A stretch of DNA of 64,000 nt from Arthrobacter sp. E3 (GCF_017353415.1 NZ_JAFMPX010000007.1:1-64000); one strand, 5' to 3'; shown: positions 27,957 through 37,174, numbered from the stretch's first letter. Notes: generated by a model not told the origin, from the sequence alone. Translations and numbers: made by a program.

Positions 27957-28041
27957 CTGGCCCGTTAGCGCGGGAATTTAACCCGGACTGGAGGAAGCCG
28001 AGGCAGCAGGGGAAAAGCTCTTTAACTCGGCGCAGGGGGAA
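27957..28041. other. Short non-coding stretch in the decay tract
   Basis: Nothing recognisable between the oxidoreductase remnant and the DUF2071 remnant. Confidence 0.4.
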
Positions 28042-28437
28042 TCAATTCATTCGATTAACCAAGACGATGGCGTTCCAGCAGCGCCACGAAGACGGTGATG
28101 GCTTAGGCGGCGCACAGCACCGAATCAGGACCGCGTCGGCGAGTCCCCTGAAGCCCGCAGGTGCCAGCAAACCATCGTTCAAATACAGGAGTTCGGCATG
28201 CTGCAGCGGCCCTGGTTCATGCTGGGTACGGCAGTAGATGGTGTGGCCGCGATGAATCCCGTGAAGGCCCCAGCGTGCCGTCAGAAACGTTGCCATCGGA
28301 TCGGTCGCGATCTTAGCGTTGGTCGCAGCATTCGCACTCGGGAGCATGATCATATGCGAAGCGGCGTCGGGTCGACCGTGCCGCTTCTGAGGTAGGCGAC
28401 TTTGCCATCGCGCTTCTAAAGCTTCATTGAAGCTCAC
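28042..28437 (-). pseudogene. Remnant of a DUF2071 (YqjF-like) protein
   Basis: The minus-strand frame contains FLTARWGLHGIHRGHTIYCRTQHEPGPLQHAELLYLNDGLLAPAGFRGLAD, which matches the C-terminal half of the DUF2071/YqjF family (TARWGLH...EPWPL..A.LL.L.D.L....G). The N-terminal half is missing and the C-terminus runs into unrelated sequence, so the gene is a truncated relic. Confidence 0.6.
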
Positions 28438-28440
28438 TGG

Positions 28441-28873
28441 TAGTTCAGCCCAAAGACGACTCGCGCAATGAGCACCGGGAAGAAATGTGATGTCTCGAGA
28501 CTACGAAAGACAACCCTTCGCGGTGGCCGCGTTCATCACTAGAGTAGAGACGGACGTTGACTTAGGGAAAGTTGCCGAGCCAAGAAATGCTGGGACCGCC
28601 AAGAAAAACTCCTGGACATCTGAAACCCGATGAGCCCCACCCTTGTACCCCCATCGATCACGCCAGGGGAACATCCTGCGGGCATTTAAGGCGCCACCAT
28701 GGCTGGGTCGACTCGCCAATGCAGAAAAGTCACATCACTCAACTGTTGTTGCAGAATGGCGGTGCTTTCAGGCGATGGTGCGTGTGTGGCGAAGGCACGG
28801 GGAGTCAGGGTGAAAAACTCCTCATGTTACTGCGCCCACTTTTCTTCAACATCATGCCCGCCCCTGAACGCAA
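28441..28873. other. Intergenic stretch without a supported gene
   Basis: About 430 bp with several stops in all frames. A minus-strand frame at 28501-28719 contains SDVQEFFLAVPAF, which faintly resembles a YjbR-type start but is too short to call. No repeat, hairpin or RNA gene was recognised. Confidence 0.4.
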
Positions 28874-29359
28874 CTAGTTGTTGATTTGCGCGTAGTGGCG
28901 GAAAGATGCTGCGGGATCTGCGCTGGATCCCTGGCGCATAGGCAGATTGCGAGCGGCCGGGGCTTTGGGGAACTCATCGTAGAAGGTTTCCAGTGTCATG
29001 TATTGATTGCCGTCCTGATAGTGCTCGGCTTCCTCCTCACGCGTAGCTGCGTAAATTACGGCACGTGGCGCCGCATAGTAGAGCGCACCCAGGCACATGG
29101 GACAAGGATGGGCGGTGATGTAGATGTCGAATTCGCCGAGGTCGCTCAGGCCCTGCTCGGCTGCGAGGCGCAGCGCTTGGATTTCGGCGTGCGCAGTGAC
29201 GTCTCCGGTCTGTGCCACCTGGTTGGTCGCTTCGATGACCACTTTTCCGTGACGCACCAACAGGCAGGCGAACGGCTTGCCCCCGGCGTCGACGTTCTCG
29301 CGTGCCAGATCGACGGAGCGCTGCACAAACTGATCTTCGGAAGTTGCTTGGGTGTCCAT
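28874..29359 (-). CDS. Nucleoside/cytidine deaminase-family protein
   Basis: A 161-aa zinc-dependent deaminase of the CDA/guanine-deaminase/TadA-like group. Zinc and catalytic motifs are present: HAEIQALRLA (His and catalytic Glu) and PCPMCLGALYYA (two Cys). The N-terminal DLARENVDAGGKPFACLLVRHGKVV and the C-terminal end fit guanine deaminase/tRNA-independent nucleoside deaminases. The ATG at 29359 is chosen over longer upstream options; TAGGGT lies 7 nt ahead and no ribosome-binding site is present. Confidence 0.87.
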   Translation of the reverse strand: MDTQATSEDQFVQRSVDLARENVDAGGKPFACLLVRHGKVVIEATNQVAQTGDVTAHAEIQALRLAAEQGLSDLGEFDIYITAHPCPMCLGALYYAAPRAVIYAATREEEAEHYQDGNQYMTLETFYDEFPKAPAARNLPMRQGSSADPAASFRHYAQINN

Positions 29360-29366
29360 GGCTAAC

Positions 29367-29372
29367 ACCCTA
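29367..29372 (-). promoter_or_regulatory. -10 element TAGGGT, leaderless deaminase gene
   Basis: TAGGGT ends 7 nt before the ATG at 29359 on the minus strand; GGAGG further upstream is too far away to serve as a ribosome-binding site. Confidence 0.45.
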
Positions 29373-29561
29373 TAGCCTCCGTATGCGACGTGGAACTGGT
29401 GCGAACGCAAAAACCTGATTTGACAGTGGTGGGAGAAGTTCGGCGGCGATGTCAATAAAGCTGGAGGCCCAGAATGCAGGATGATGGTGGCAAACGTCCC
29501 TGCACGCAGAGCCCGGACCAACGCGCTAACCTAGGGGATAGGCAGCCGGACAGGAGCGAGC

Positions 29562-30365
29562 ATGCGGACTAAGCATGAGGGCGTGCACGAGGCCCCTCAG
29601 CGACCAGTGGTTTCCGTGGTCATCCCGGTTAAGGATGACAGTGTCATGCTGGAGCGATGCCTCGCGGCGCTTGCCGCGCAAACCAGATTGGCCGACGAGG
29701 TCATTGTGGTGGACAACGGTTCATCGGACGACTCGGTGCAGACAGCGGAAGCGGCTGCGGCAACGGTTATTGGATGCCTTGAACCCGGCATACCGGCGGC
29801 GAGTTCACGCGGTTATGACTTTGCTGCCGGCGATTTTATCTTCCGTCTTGATGCCGATTGCGTTCCTCCAGCGTCTTGGATCGAGAACAGTTTGAAGTCC
29901 TTTCAAGATCACCCCGACGTCGCAGCATTGACGGGTCCGGCCCGGTTCATTGATGGTCCTGCGATACTCAGGGCTCCGCTGGCAGCAGTCTACCTTTTCA
30001 CATATACCGTTGCGACTGCGCCGGCGTTGGGTCATCGCCCCCTGTTCGGGTCCAACCTGGCGATGCGCCGTGAAGTCTGGGAATCCGTGCGGAAATCAGT
30101 GCATCGTGACGACCCGGAACTCCACGACGACCTCGATCTGTCGTTCCACATCGGCGAGCGTCATCGAGTCCGTTACGTCAAGACCGAGGCGATGGGCATG
30201 TCGATGCGCCCGTTCCGAAGCGCTAGTTCGTTCCGACAGCGGACCTACAGGGGCTTTCGCACCGTCGCGGTCCATTGGCCCCGAGATTTCCCTCCCCACA
30301 GGTGGTCTCGGATGCTAGTGCTCGGCTACCAAAGCCTCGCAGCGTCCATGCGGGCCAACCGATGA
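29562..30365 (+). CDS. Glycosyltransferase family 2
   Basis: A 267-aa GT-A inverting glycosyltransferase. The N-terminal SVVIPVKDDSVMLERCLAALAAQ and EVIVVDNGSSDDSV bind the nucleotide sugar; FRLDADC (about 95) carries the metal-binding DxD; FGSNLAMRREVWE and ELHDDLDLSF follow. No strong membrane helix is seen. GGAG lies 7 nt before the ATG. Its stop overlaps the next start by 4 bp (ATGA), beginning a three-gene operon with an EEP phosphatase and a membrane protein. A role in glycolipid or envelope modification is inferred. Confidence 0.88.
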   Translation: MRTKHEGVHEAPQRPVVSVVIPVKDDSVMLERCLAALAAQTRLADEVIVVDNGSSDDSVQTAEAAAATVIGCLEPGIPAASSRGYDFAAGDFIFRLDADCVPPASWIENSLKSFQDHPDVAALTGPARFIDGPAILRAPLAAVYLFTYTVATAPALGHRPLFGSNLAMRREVWESVRKSVHRDDPELHDDLDLSFHIGERHRVRYVKTEAMGMSMRPFRSASSFRQRTYRGFRTVAVHWPRDFPPHRWSRMLVLGYQSLAASMRANR

Positions 30366-31243
30366 ACAGCCACGACCCCCGCGCCAGGGCCACGCAGCCC
30401 ACCCCACCGTGCAGTGGGCATCTCATTGGTCCCACTGCATCTCCGGCGCTGCACGTGATGAGCTGGAATATCCGACGTCGGGTCCGTCATCTTATTCCTC
30501 GACCGGTGGACCGATGGGATCAACGTGCACCCGCAGTGGAGGCTCTTTTGCGCGCGGAAAAACCGACACTGTTGGGAGTGCAGGAGGCGCTCGCGGACCA
30601 AGCAGAGTTCGTCGCCCGAGCATTGGGGGGAGACTATCGATGGGTGGGGAGGGGCCGGGGTCCCGGCGGCGGGGAAAGCTGTCCACTGTTCTACGACGCC
30701 GAAAGGCTTGAGATGCTCGATTGGCAACAGGCAGCGCTGTCCGACCATCCGACCAGCCCGGGGTCCACGTCGTGGGGGAATGTCATCCCCCGCATTATGG
30801 TTTCGGCAACTTTTGTGGATCGTGCCACCGCCCGACATTTCATGGCAGTCAACACCCATTTCGATCACTTGTCCGCGCGGTCGCGCCTGCGCTCCGCGCA
30901 AGCTGTAGGCCGCCTCGTTTCCACCGGAAATTTGCCCGCTGTGGTCACCGGTGACCTGAACGCTGGAGTGAAAAGTGCGCCTCTGCGTGTGCTGCTCGAA
31001 GATGGCAGGCTCGCAGAGACTTGGGACGTGTCACGGGCTCATGAGAGCGAGGAGTGGGGCACCTTTCCGAACTACAAAAGACCCCTCCGCAATGGCAAAC
31101 GCCTTGACTGGATTCTGGCCTCACCGGCTTTTCGCGTCGATAGAGCCGCCATCAATGCCCAGCTCCATGCCGGGCGCTGGGCATCGGATCACCTGCCCGT
31201 TCAAGCGGTAATGGTTCTGCGCGAGGCCGGGGGCAGCGAATGA
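30362..31243 (+). CDS. Endonuclease/exonuclease/phosphatase-family protein
   Basis: A 293-aa EEP-fold phosphodiesterase or phosphatase. Catalytic blocks occur in order: VMSWNIRR, LLGVQEAL (metal-binding Glu), NTHFDHLSARSR, VVTGDLNAG (Asp/Asn pair), KRLDWILAS and WASDHLPVQAV (Asp-His). There is no signal peptide. It overlaps the glycosyltransferase by 4 bp and the membrane-protein gene by 4 bp. The family includes DNases, inositol phosphatases and sphingomyelinases; the linkage to a GT2 favours a lipid or sugar-phosphate substrate over DNA, but this is inference. Confidence 0.87.
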   Translation: MNSHDPRARATQPTPPCSGHLIGPTASPALHVMSWNIRRRVRHLIPRPVDRWDQRAPAVEALLRAEKPTLLGVQEALADQAEFVARALGGDYRWVGRGRGPGGGESCPLFYDAERLEMLDWQQAALSDHPTSPGSTSWGNVIPRIMVSATFVDRATARHFMAVNTHFDHLSARSRLRSAQAVGRLVSTGNLPAVVTGDLNAGVKSAPLRVLLEDGRLAETWDVSRAHESEEWGTFPNYKRPLRNGKRLDWILASPAFRVDRAAINAQLHAGRWASDHLPVQAVMVLREAGGSE

Positions 31244-31851
31244 TCGAGAACTTCCTGCGTCCTTTGCGGGGAACCGTCGACGTGGGAGCAGATGTGCTTC
31301 GTGGTTTGGGAGTGCTCAGCGTTGTTCTCGCAGCGATATTCTTCGACGCCACCGACGCTGGGATCGTCGCATTCGCGCTGCCGGGGCTCTTCTTTCCACG
31401 CTTTATTGGGATGAAGGCATGGGCGGACTTGGTGTTCGGCGGCACGTTGCTGGTTGCGGCCTGGAGCAACGTCCTCGATCTCTATACAAGGATCGGGTGG
31501 TGGGATTTGGCGGAGCATTTTGTATGCACCGGCATTGTTGCGGCAGGGGTTTACCTCCTCCTGGCTCAGGTTGGGATTATCTCTGCCCCGGAGACGGCGC
31601 GATTGGCTTCCACAGCCAGCCTAATCCTCACCACGACTATTGGGCTTGCTTTGTGTGCCCTTTGGGAGATGGTCGAATGGATCGGCGGCACCTACATCAG
31701 TGATGCGATCTACACCGCCTACGACGACACCATCGGCGATATGGCGGTGGGTGGATTCGGAGCGTTGTGTGCCGGTTTCGCAATCGTCTTTCTACCGCTG
31801 CTGCGAACGTTGCAGTCCAACCCCTCCGAAGTCCCCAGATCGTCCAAGTAA
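31240..31851 (+). CDS. Multi-pass membrane protein, DUF2238/YjdF-like
   Basis: A 203-aa integral membrane protein with about five to six hydrophobic helices. The segment LCALWEMVEWIG followed by DTIGDMAVGGFGALCAGF resembles the WE..EW ... DT.GDM...G.L pattern of DUF2238/YjdF proteins, whose function is unknown. The start overlaps the EEP stop (ATGA), so it is the last gene of a coupled three-gene operon. Confidence 0.7.
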   Translation: MIENFLRPLRGTVDVGADVLRGLGVLSVVLAAIFFDATDAGIVAFALPGLFFPRFIGMKAWADLVFGGTLLVAAWSNVLDLYTRIGWWDLAEHFVCTGIVAAGVYLLLAQVGIISAPETARLASTASLILTTTIGLALCALWEMVEWIGGTYISDAIYTAYDDTIGDMAVGGFGALCAGFAIVFLPLLRTLQSNPSEVPRSSK

Positions 31852-32185
31852 CACCGGATCCATCGATGCGTTTGGTTCAGCATGAACCACTGTGGGCCGG
31901 CCAGCACGCAATGAACGTAGTCTGGCACGTGGAGCCGGGATGACCTTCCCTACCCTGCTGCGACTCCCACAGACACTGCACGAGGCACCGAGGAATTCAG
32001 TGGCAAGCCGCTCATCGGTGTGGCTAACGCAGCCGCATCCTCCAACACGTTGTCTTACACCGAATCCAGCTTGGATTAATACTTGCAACAGCTGCTCCGG
32101 ATGCAAAAGTGGTCAAAACGATAAACACCTGCGCCCGCAAAGTTTTCGTCAACCATCCGAGCTCGAGCCCGGCACTATGTTCGTC
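31852..32185. other. Intergenic stretch with one possible enzyme fragment
   Basis: No complete gene. On the plus strand a frame ending at 32079 reads GTEEFSGKPLIGVANAAASSN near its start, reminiscent of the N-terminal GKPxIGVAN signature of IlvD/Edd dehydratases, but it is only about 30 codons long. Otherwise nothing recognised. Confidence 0.3.
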
Positions 32186-32545
32186 TCAGGCGACGATGCA
32201 GCAGCGAAAGGCCAGGCTGCCGGTCTCCTGTGCGATCTGGGCTGGAACGGTTATTCCATCGTGGGCTTGGGCTGAAGCTCCACATCGAAGGGGCCGGAGC
32301 AGGCAGAACTCGGTGCCTTCCGGGTCTGCCATCACCACCCGCATGAAATCGGCGCCTCGGCCAATGTCAACGCGGCTGGACGCCAGGACCTCCAAGTGGG
32401 AAACCAGCAGCTTGGTCCTTCCGACGCCACAGCCATCATCACAGTCCAGAGTGCTGCGGTACTCTTGCAAGCAGGATTGATTCCAGGGACGGGCCAACGG
32501 CACTTTCATCCCGAAGCCCATATTGACGTAAAGACCTGGAGGTGG
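32186..32545 (-). pseudogene. Decayed VOC (glyoxalase-like) protein gene, copy 2
   Basis: The minus-strand frame contains HLEVLASSRVDIGRGADFM then RVVMADPEGTEFCLLRPLR, the C-terminal half of a glyoxalase-like VOC protein with an apparent internal deletion between the beta strand and VDIGRG. The N-terminal half is missing and the remnant abuts the start of the downstream binding-protein gene. It is related to the copy at 27179-27530. Confidence 0.6.
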
Positions 32546-32546
32546 A

Positions 32547-34352
32547 ATGCGGCGCGGACGCATATCCAAAGTACTGGCGGCGGCCGCAGTCTTGGCACTA
32601 AGCCTGGCGGCGTGCACGGGAACAACCCCCGACCCCATCGCAACCACACAAACTACGACGGCGGCCGTCGGTGGCAATGTCACCGTCCTGGAAAGCGCCC
32701 CGTTCAGTTCATTCAACGCCACGAGTGTCACCGGCAGCACCCTGATAAACACCCGGATCGGGGCAGCCACCCACTCAGGGTTTTATTCCGTGGACGATGA
32801 ACTAAAAATCTCCAGTAACGAAAAGTTCGGCAAGATTGAAAAGGTCAAGGACAACCCGCTGACCATCAAGTACACCATTGCCAGTGGTGTCCAATGGTCT
32901 GATGGGGCTCCAGTGACCGCCGATGACCTGTTCTTGCAGTGGGCGGCAGCCTCGGGCTACTTTGATGACGCCACGTTGGGCGCGTCCTTTGCTGTAACTA
33001 AGGGCACGGCATATTTTCATGCAGCGGGGGACAACAAGGGCCTGAAGCAAACCGGCCTTCCTGTCATCGGCGACAACAGAATGTCATTGACCTTGACGTA
33101 CTCCACCGCGTTTTCTGATTGGCAGACAGCGCTCGGATCCACGGTGGACGTGCCGGCGCACATCGTTGCCCTTCGTTCAGGCTTCCAAGATGCCGCCGCG
33201 CTGACAGAAATTTTGCAAGGCATGCCCCATGGCGACCCCGCCTTCCCCATCTCAGCCAACCCAACCCTGCGCAAGGTGGCTGATTTTTGGAACACGGGCT
33301 TCGACGTCCGCGGCATGCCCGACCCTTCACTCGCATTGTCCAACGGTCCGTTCCTGGTCAAGAACATCACAGCAGGGCAGGATCTGGTCCTCACTAAGAA
33401 TCCTGACTACACCTGGGGCCAGGTGCCCAAACTCGACTCGCTCACCGTGCATTACGAGGCAGATTCGGACAAACAAGTGGCTGCATTGAAAGCCGGGACC
33501 GCCGATGTCATCAGTCCGGAACTTACAGCAGAGCGATTTGACGCGCTGGCGGAGATGAAGTCACAGGGCGTGCAAATCCAGCAGGGACAAGGCTTGGGCT
33601 TTGACCAAGTGGTGCTGAACTTCAAGGGCGTTCTTTCACCGCCGGATCTTCGCAGCGCGTTCCTGTCCACCATTCCGCGACAGGCCATTGTTGACCAAGT
33701 CGCCAAGCCTATGGATCCGAATGCCGAAGTGTTGAATTCCTTTGTGTTCCGCCCAGCTCAAGTGCCGTACAAGGAAGCTGTACAGAGCAACGGAACATCG
33801 GCTTTCCGCACCGGCGCACTGGAGACCGCTGCTGCTGACAAGGCCAGGAAACTGCTCGACGGCGCAAAGCCCACCGTGCGGATCTTGTACAACAAGGATG
33901 ATCCAGACCGAGTCAAGGAGTATTCGCTGATCACAGCCGCAGCGACTGAGGCTGGTTTCTCCGTCACCGACGCCGGGCGGAGCGCAAGTGAATGGATCGG
34001 TGCGCTCAAGGAGGGTGCCTTTGATGTGGCCATCTATGGCTGGACCAGCAACCCCACCGGTTCTGCCCAGATCCCACAGGTCTTCCGGACCGGAGCCGTC
34101 TCCAACTTCAATAACTTTTCCAATACGGTAGTGGACCAACTCACGGAACAACTTGCCGTGAACCCCGACGAGGCCAAGCAGAATGCTCTGAAGCTACAGA
34201 TTGACCAGCTTGCCGTGGACGCTGGCTATGGACTGCCGCTCTTTCAGCGCAGCACGCTGAGTGCTTCGGGCAAACATGTTGCTGGGGTTCAGCGTTCGGC
34301 GTTGAACCTTGGCCCGTGGCAAAGCGTCGCTCAATGGTCGTCTGTGAAGTAG
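32547..34352 (+). CDS. Family 5 oligopeptide-type ABC substrate-binding lipoprotein
   Basis: A 601-aa SBP_bac_5 protein. A signal peptide ends in the lipobox LAAC (about residue 23). Family blocks include TLINTRIGAATHSGFY, YTIASGVQWSDGAPVTADDLFLQW, NGPFLVKN, DLVLTKNPDYTWG and a C-terminal GLPLFQRSTL. GGAGG lies 4 nt before the ATG. It is separate from the Dpp-type operon downstream (typA lies between) and has no permease of its own. It may use the downstream permeases, or bind a peptide for another role. Confidence 0.9.
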   Translation: MRRGRISKVLAAAAVLALSLAACTGTTPDPIATTQTTTAAVGGNVTVLESAPFSSFNATSVTGSTLINTRIGAATHSGFYSVDDELKISSNEKFGKIEKVKDNPLTIKYTIASGVQWSDGAPVTADDLFLQWAAASGYFDDATLGASFAVTKGTAYFHAAGDNKGLKQTGLPVIGDNRMSLTLTYSTAFSDWQTALGSTVDVPAHIVALRSGFQDAAALTEILQGMPHGDPAFPISANPTLRKVADFWNTGFDVRGMPDPSLALSNGPFLVKNITAGQDLVLTKNPDYTWGQVPKLDSLTVHYEADSDKQVAALKAGTADVISPELTAERFDALAEMKSQGVQIQQGQGLGFDQVVLNFKGVLSPPDLRSAFLSTIPRQAIVDQVAKPMDPNAEVLNSFVFRPAQVPYKEAVQSNGTSAFRTGALETAAADKARKLLDGAKPTVRILYNKDDPDRVKEYSLITAAATEAGFSVTDAGRSASEWIGALKEGAFDVAIYGWTSNPTGSAQIPQVFRTGAVSNFNNFSNTVVDQLTEQLAVNPDEAKQNALKLQIDQLAVDAGYGLPLFQRSTLSASGKHVAGVQRSALNLGPWQSVAQWSSVK

Positions 34353-34667
34353 CCCTCGCAAGTTGGCCTCGGCGAACAGGATGCTTGTCCCCTTCTTTGA
34401 CGGCGGCGGGTGAGTTTCGTCACGCAAGCCGCCTAGCGCCGTCGTACGTTTTAGGCGAAAAACCGCCGCTGCAGAACACCCGGATGAACCGGATGTGCCT
34501 TGGGCGGCAAAAAATGTGCCCTTTATGGGATAAAGTGGGGAGGCCGTATTTGTCCAAGCGACTAGAATGGTGTTATCTGCCGATTCTTCACGGCCAAACA
34601 ACAATGTGACTTTCTGCTTTGCCCTTCCGGGCCTGCAGCCGGGCCCAACTGAAACGAGTCTTCATCC
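34353..34667. other. typA upstream region
   Basis: A 315-bp gap between the binding-protein gene and typA. It holds a -10-like TAGAAT at 34563-34568 about 100 bp before the typA start, without a clear -35. A GC-rich dyad (GGCGGC ... GCCGCC) near 34404-34435 may help end the upstream message. No gene is supported. Confidence 0.4.
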
Positions 34668-36584
34668 ATGAGCGATCTTTCTCTCAACACCGCCTCGCGC
34701 AATGACCTGCGCAACGTAGCCATCGTGGCGCACGTTGACCATGGCAAGACCACCCTGGTCGATGCCATGCTCAAGCAGACGCACTCATTTGCCGAACACG
34801 GCAATGTTGCTGAACGCGTCATGGACTCCGGGGACTTGGAGCGCGAAAAGGGCATCACCATCTTGGCCAAGAACACCACGGTGGCCTACAACGGCCCGTC
34901 AGCCGACGGCCAGATCATGACAATCAACGTCATCGACACCCCCGGCCACGCCGACTTCGGCGGCGAGGTGGAGCGCGGCCTGTCCATGGTTGACGGCGTT
35001 GTTCTGCTGGTAGACGCATCCGAGGGCCCGCTGCCGCAGACCCGCTTCGTGCTGCGCAAGGCACTTGCCGCCAAGCTCCCCGTCATCCTTCTGGTCAACA
35101 AGACCGACCGCCCCGATGCCCGCATCGACGAGGTTGTTGCCGAATCCATGGACCTGCTCCTGGGTCTGGCTTCCGACATGGCTGACGAAGTTCCTGATCT
35201 GGACCTCGACGCCGTCCTGAACGTTCCGGTTGTCTACGCATCCGGCAAACTGGGCCGCGCCTCCCTGACGCAGCCCGAAAATGGTTCCGCACCGGACAGC
35301 GAGGACCTGGAGCCGCTGTTCAAGACCATCATCGAGCACATCCCCGCTCCTAAGTACAACCCCGAGGGTGTCCTGCAGGCCCACGTCACCAACCTTGACG
35401 CATCCCCCTTCCTGGGCCGCTTGGCTTTGCTGCGTATCTTCAACGGCACCCTGCACAAGGGCCAGACAGTTGCCTGGGCCCGTGCCGATGGCACCATCAA
35501 ACCGGTTAAGATCACCGAACTGCTGGCCACCCAGGCACTGACCCGTGTTCCGGCCGAATCAGCCGGCCCCGGCGAAATCGTTGCTGTTGCAGGCATCGAA
35601 GACATCACCATTGGTGAGACTCTGACCGACATCGACAACCCGCAGCCGCTGCCGCTGATCACCGTTGACCCGCCGGCCATCTCCATGACCATCGGTATCA
35701 ACACGTCTCCGCTTGCTGGCCGCGTCAAGGGCGCCAAGGTCACAGCACGCCAGGTCAAGGACCGCCTCGACCGCGAGCTCGTCGGTAACGTTTCCCTGAA
35801 GGTTCTCCCGACCGAGCGTCCCGATGCTTGGGAAGTTCAGGGCCGTGGCGAATTGGCTCTGTCCATCCTGGTGGAGCAGATGCGTCGCGAAGGGTTCGAG
35901 TTGACTGTTGGCAAGCCGCAGGTTGTGACCAAGCAGGTCGACGGCAAGACCCACGAGCCGATGGAACACATGACCATCGATGTACCCGAGGAGTACTTGG
36001 GCGGCGTTACCCAGCTCATGGCATCCCGCAAGGGCCGCATGGTCAACATGGCCAACCACGGCACCGGCTGGTGCCGTATGGAATTCATCGTGCCAGCTCG
36101 TGGCCTGATCGGTTTCCGCACCCGCTTCATGACCGACACCCGCGGTGCCGGCATTGCAGCTTCCATCGCCGAAGGCTACGAGCCCTGGGCCGGTCCCATC
36201 GAATACCGCACCAACGGTTCGATCGTGGCTGACCGCTCTGGCGTCGTCACCCCGTTCGCCATGATCAAACTCCAAGAGCGCATGAACTTCTTCGTGCAGC
36301 CCACTTCCGAGGTCTACGAAGGCATGATCGTCGGCGAGAACTCCCGCTCCGATGACATGGACGTGAACATCACGAAGGAAAAGCAGCTCACCAACATGCG
36401 TGCAGCTTCCTCGGACACCTTCGAGAACATGACCCCGCCGCGCAACCTGACCCTTGAAGAGTCCTTGGAATTCGCTCGTGAAGACGAGTGCGTTGAGGTT
36501 ACGCCGGAGTCGATCCGCATCCGCAAGCTGATCCTCAACGCCGGGGACCGCGCCAAGGCATTCCGTGCCCGCGCCAAGGTCTAA
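34668..36584 (+). CDS. typA: Translational GTPase TypA/BipA
   Basis: A 638-aa ribosome-associated GTPase. The N-terminal G domain has [16 protein letters not shown] (P-loop), the REKGITI switch [13 protein letters not shown] (G3) and NKTDRPDA (G4). EF-Tu domain II, EF-G-like domains and the BipA C-terminal domain ([32 protein letters not shown] and [22 protein letters not shown]) follow. The length fits. The ribosome-binding site is weak. A strong terminator follows. Confidence 0.96.
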   Translation: MSDLSLNTASRNDLRNVAIVAHVDHGKTTLVDAMLKQTHSFAEHGNVAERVMDSGDLEREKGITILAKNTTVAYNGPSADGQIMTINVIDTPGHADFGGEVERGLSMVDGVVLLVDASEGPLPQTRFVLRKALAAKLPVILLVNKTDRPDARIDEVVAESMDLLLGLASDMADEVPDLDLDAVLNVPVVYASGKLGRASLTQPENGSAPDSEDLEPLFKTIIEHIPAPKYNPEGVLQAHVTNLDASPFLGRLALLRIFNGTLHKGQTVAWARADGTIKPVKITELLATQALTRVPAESAGPGEIVAVAGIEDITIGETLTDIDNPQPLPLITVDPPAISMTIGINTSPLAGRVKGAKVTARQVKDRLDRELVGNVSLKVLPTERPDAWEVQGRGELALSILVEQMRREGFELTVGKPQVVTKQVDGKTHEPMEHMTIDVPEEYLGGVTQLMASRKGRMVNMANHGTGWCRMEFIVPARGLIGFRTRFMTDTRGAGIAASIAEGYEPWAGPIEYRTNGSIVADRSGVVTPFAMIKLQERMNFFVQPTSEVYEGMIVGENSRSDDMDVNITKEKQLTNMRAASSDTFENMTPPRNLTLEESLEFAREDECVEVTPESIRIRKLILNAGDRAKAFRARAKV

Positions 36585-36616
36585 TCGGTAACTTAATAAG
36601 GTGCTCCCATGCGCCT

Positions 36617-36660
36617 CGAATAGCCTGTTCCTGCATCTGCAGGGACAGGCTATTCGTTTG
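36617..36660 (+). terminator. Intrinsic terminator after typA
   Basis: Arms of about 19 nt (CGAATAGCCTGT... and its complement, one wobble pair) enclose a two-base loop; TTTG follows. It lies 33 nt after the typA stop. Confidence 0.85.
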
Positions 36661-36670
36661 GGTGGCGGCA

Positions 36671-36949
36671 TACTGCAGCTAATGCGGGTGCGCCACCGAC
36701 CGGTGTGTTCGTACTGCAGCTGATGCGGGTGTCGGGCGTGATGACCCGCAGGAGCGCTCATATGAATGTGTTCGACGCGCTCAACTCGCACTATTTCAGC
36801 AGATGGGGCTCGTGTCGAGTATTTGGTGCGGCTTTCATGCCCGGCGTGTGTTCGAACTGCAGGTAATGCGGGTGCGCCACCGACCGGTGTGTTCGAACTG
36901 CAGCTAATGCGGGTGTCGGGCGGGATGACCCGCAGGAGCGCTCATATGA
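36671..36949. repeat. 95-bp direct repeat, two copies 184 bp apart
   Basis: Copies at 36671-36765 and 36855-36949 differ at only a few positions. Each is built of two sub-units that begin with CTGCAG(C/G)T(A/G)ATGCGGGTG: one runs into CGCCACCGACCGGTG, the other into GTCGGGCG(T/G)GATGACCCGC and a GCTCATATGA end. GCGGGT and ACCCGC in the second sub-unit can pair. Read in any frame it shows no gene. It fills most of the typA-dppA gap. The role is unknown. Confidence 0.8.
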
Positions 36950-37158
36950 GTGGGGTCTGGCTGGCGGCACCCGCAGGTGCTGCCATACGCAGAGCCAGCC
37001 CGCAGTATTTCCCGTACCCGGCTTTCGCACACGGTGACGAAGGTGGACCGCTGTACTTAAGGTTTCGAATCGGTAAAGAAACCCCGACAAAGTGCTCTGG
37101 AGTGCTGTTCGGTAATCTTTCGAGCTAGCCTAGGGGGGTATGAGTTGAAACACAGTGA

Positions 37159-37174
37159 GGGTCAACGGTGACCC
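37159..37174. promoter_or_regulatory. Inverted repeat upstream of the dpp-type operon
   Basis: GGGTCA and TGACCC around ACGG, 61 bp before the binding-protein start. It could be an operator or a small leader hairpin. Confidence 0.3.

Noticed and set aside
28501-28719. YjbR-type protein gene on the minus strand
   Set aside because: Only a dozen residues look similar; no start signal and too short for the family.
35559-36791. A 410-codon frame antisense to typA that extends into the repeat region
   Set aside because: typA is certain by sequence, and the antisense frame depends on codon-position bias of typA.
36671-36949. CRISPR array
   Set aside because: Only two long copies with an internal substructure; no 25-40-bp repeats with unique spacers and no cas genes.
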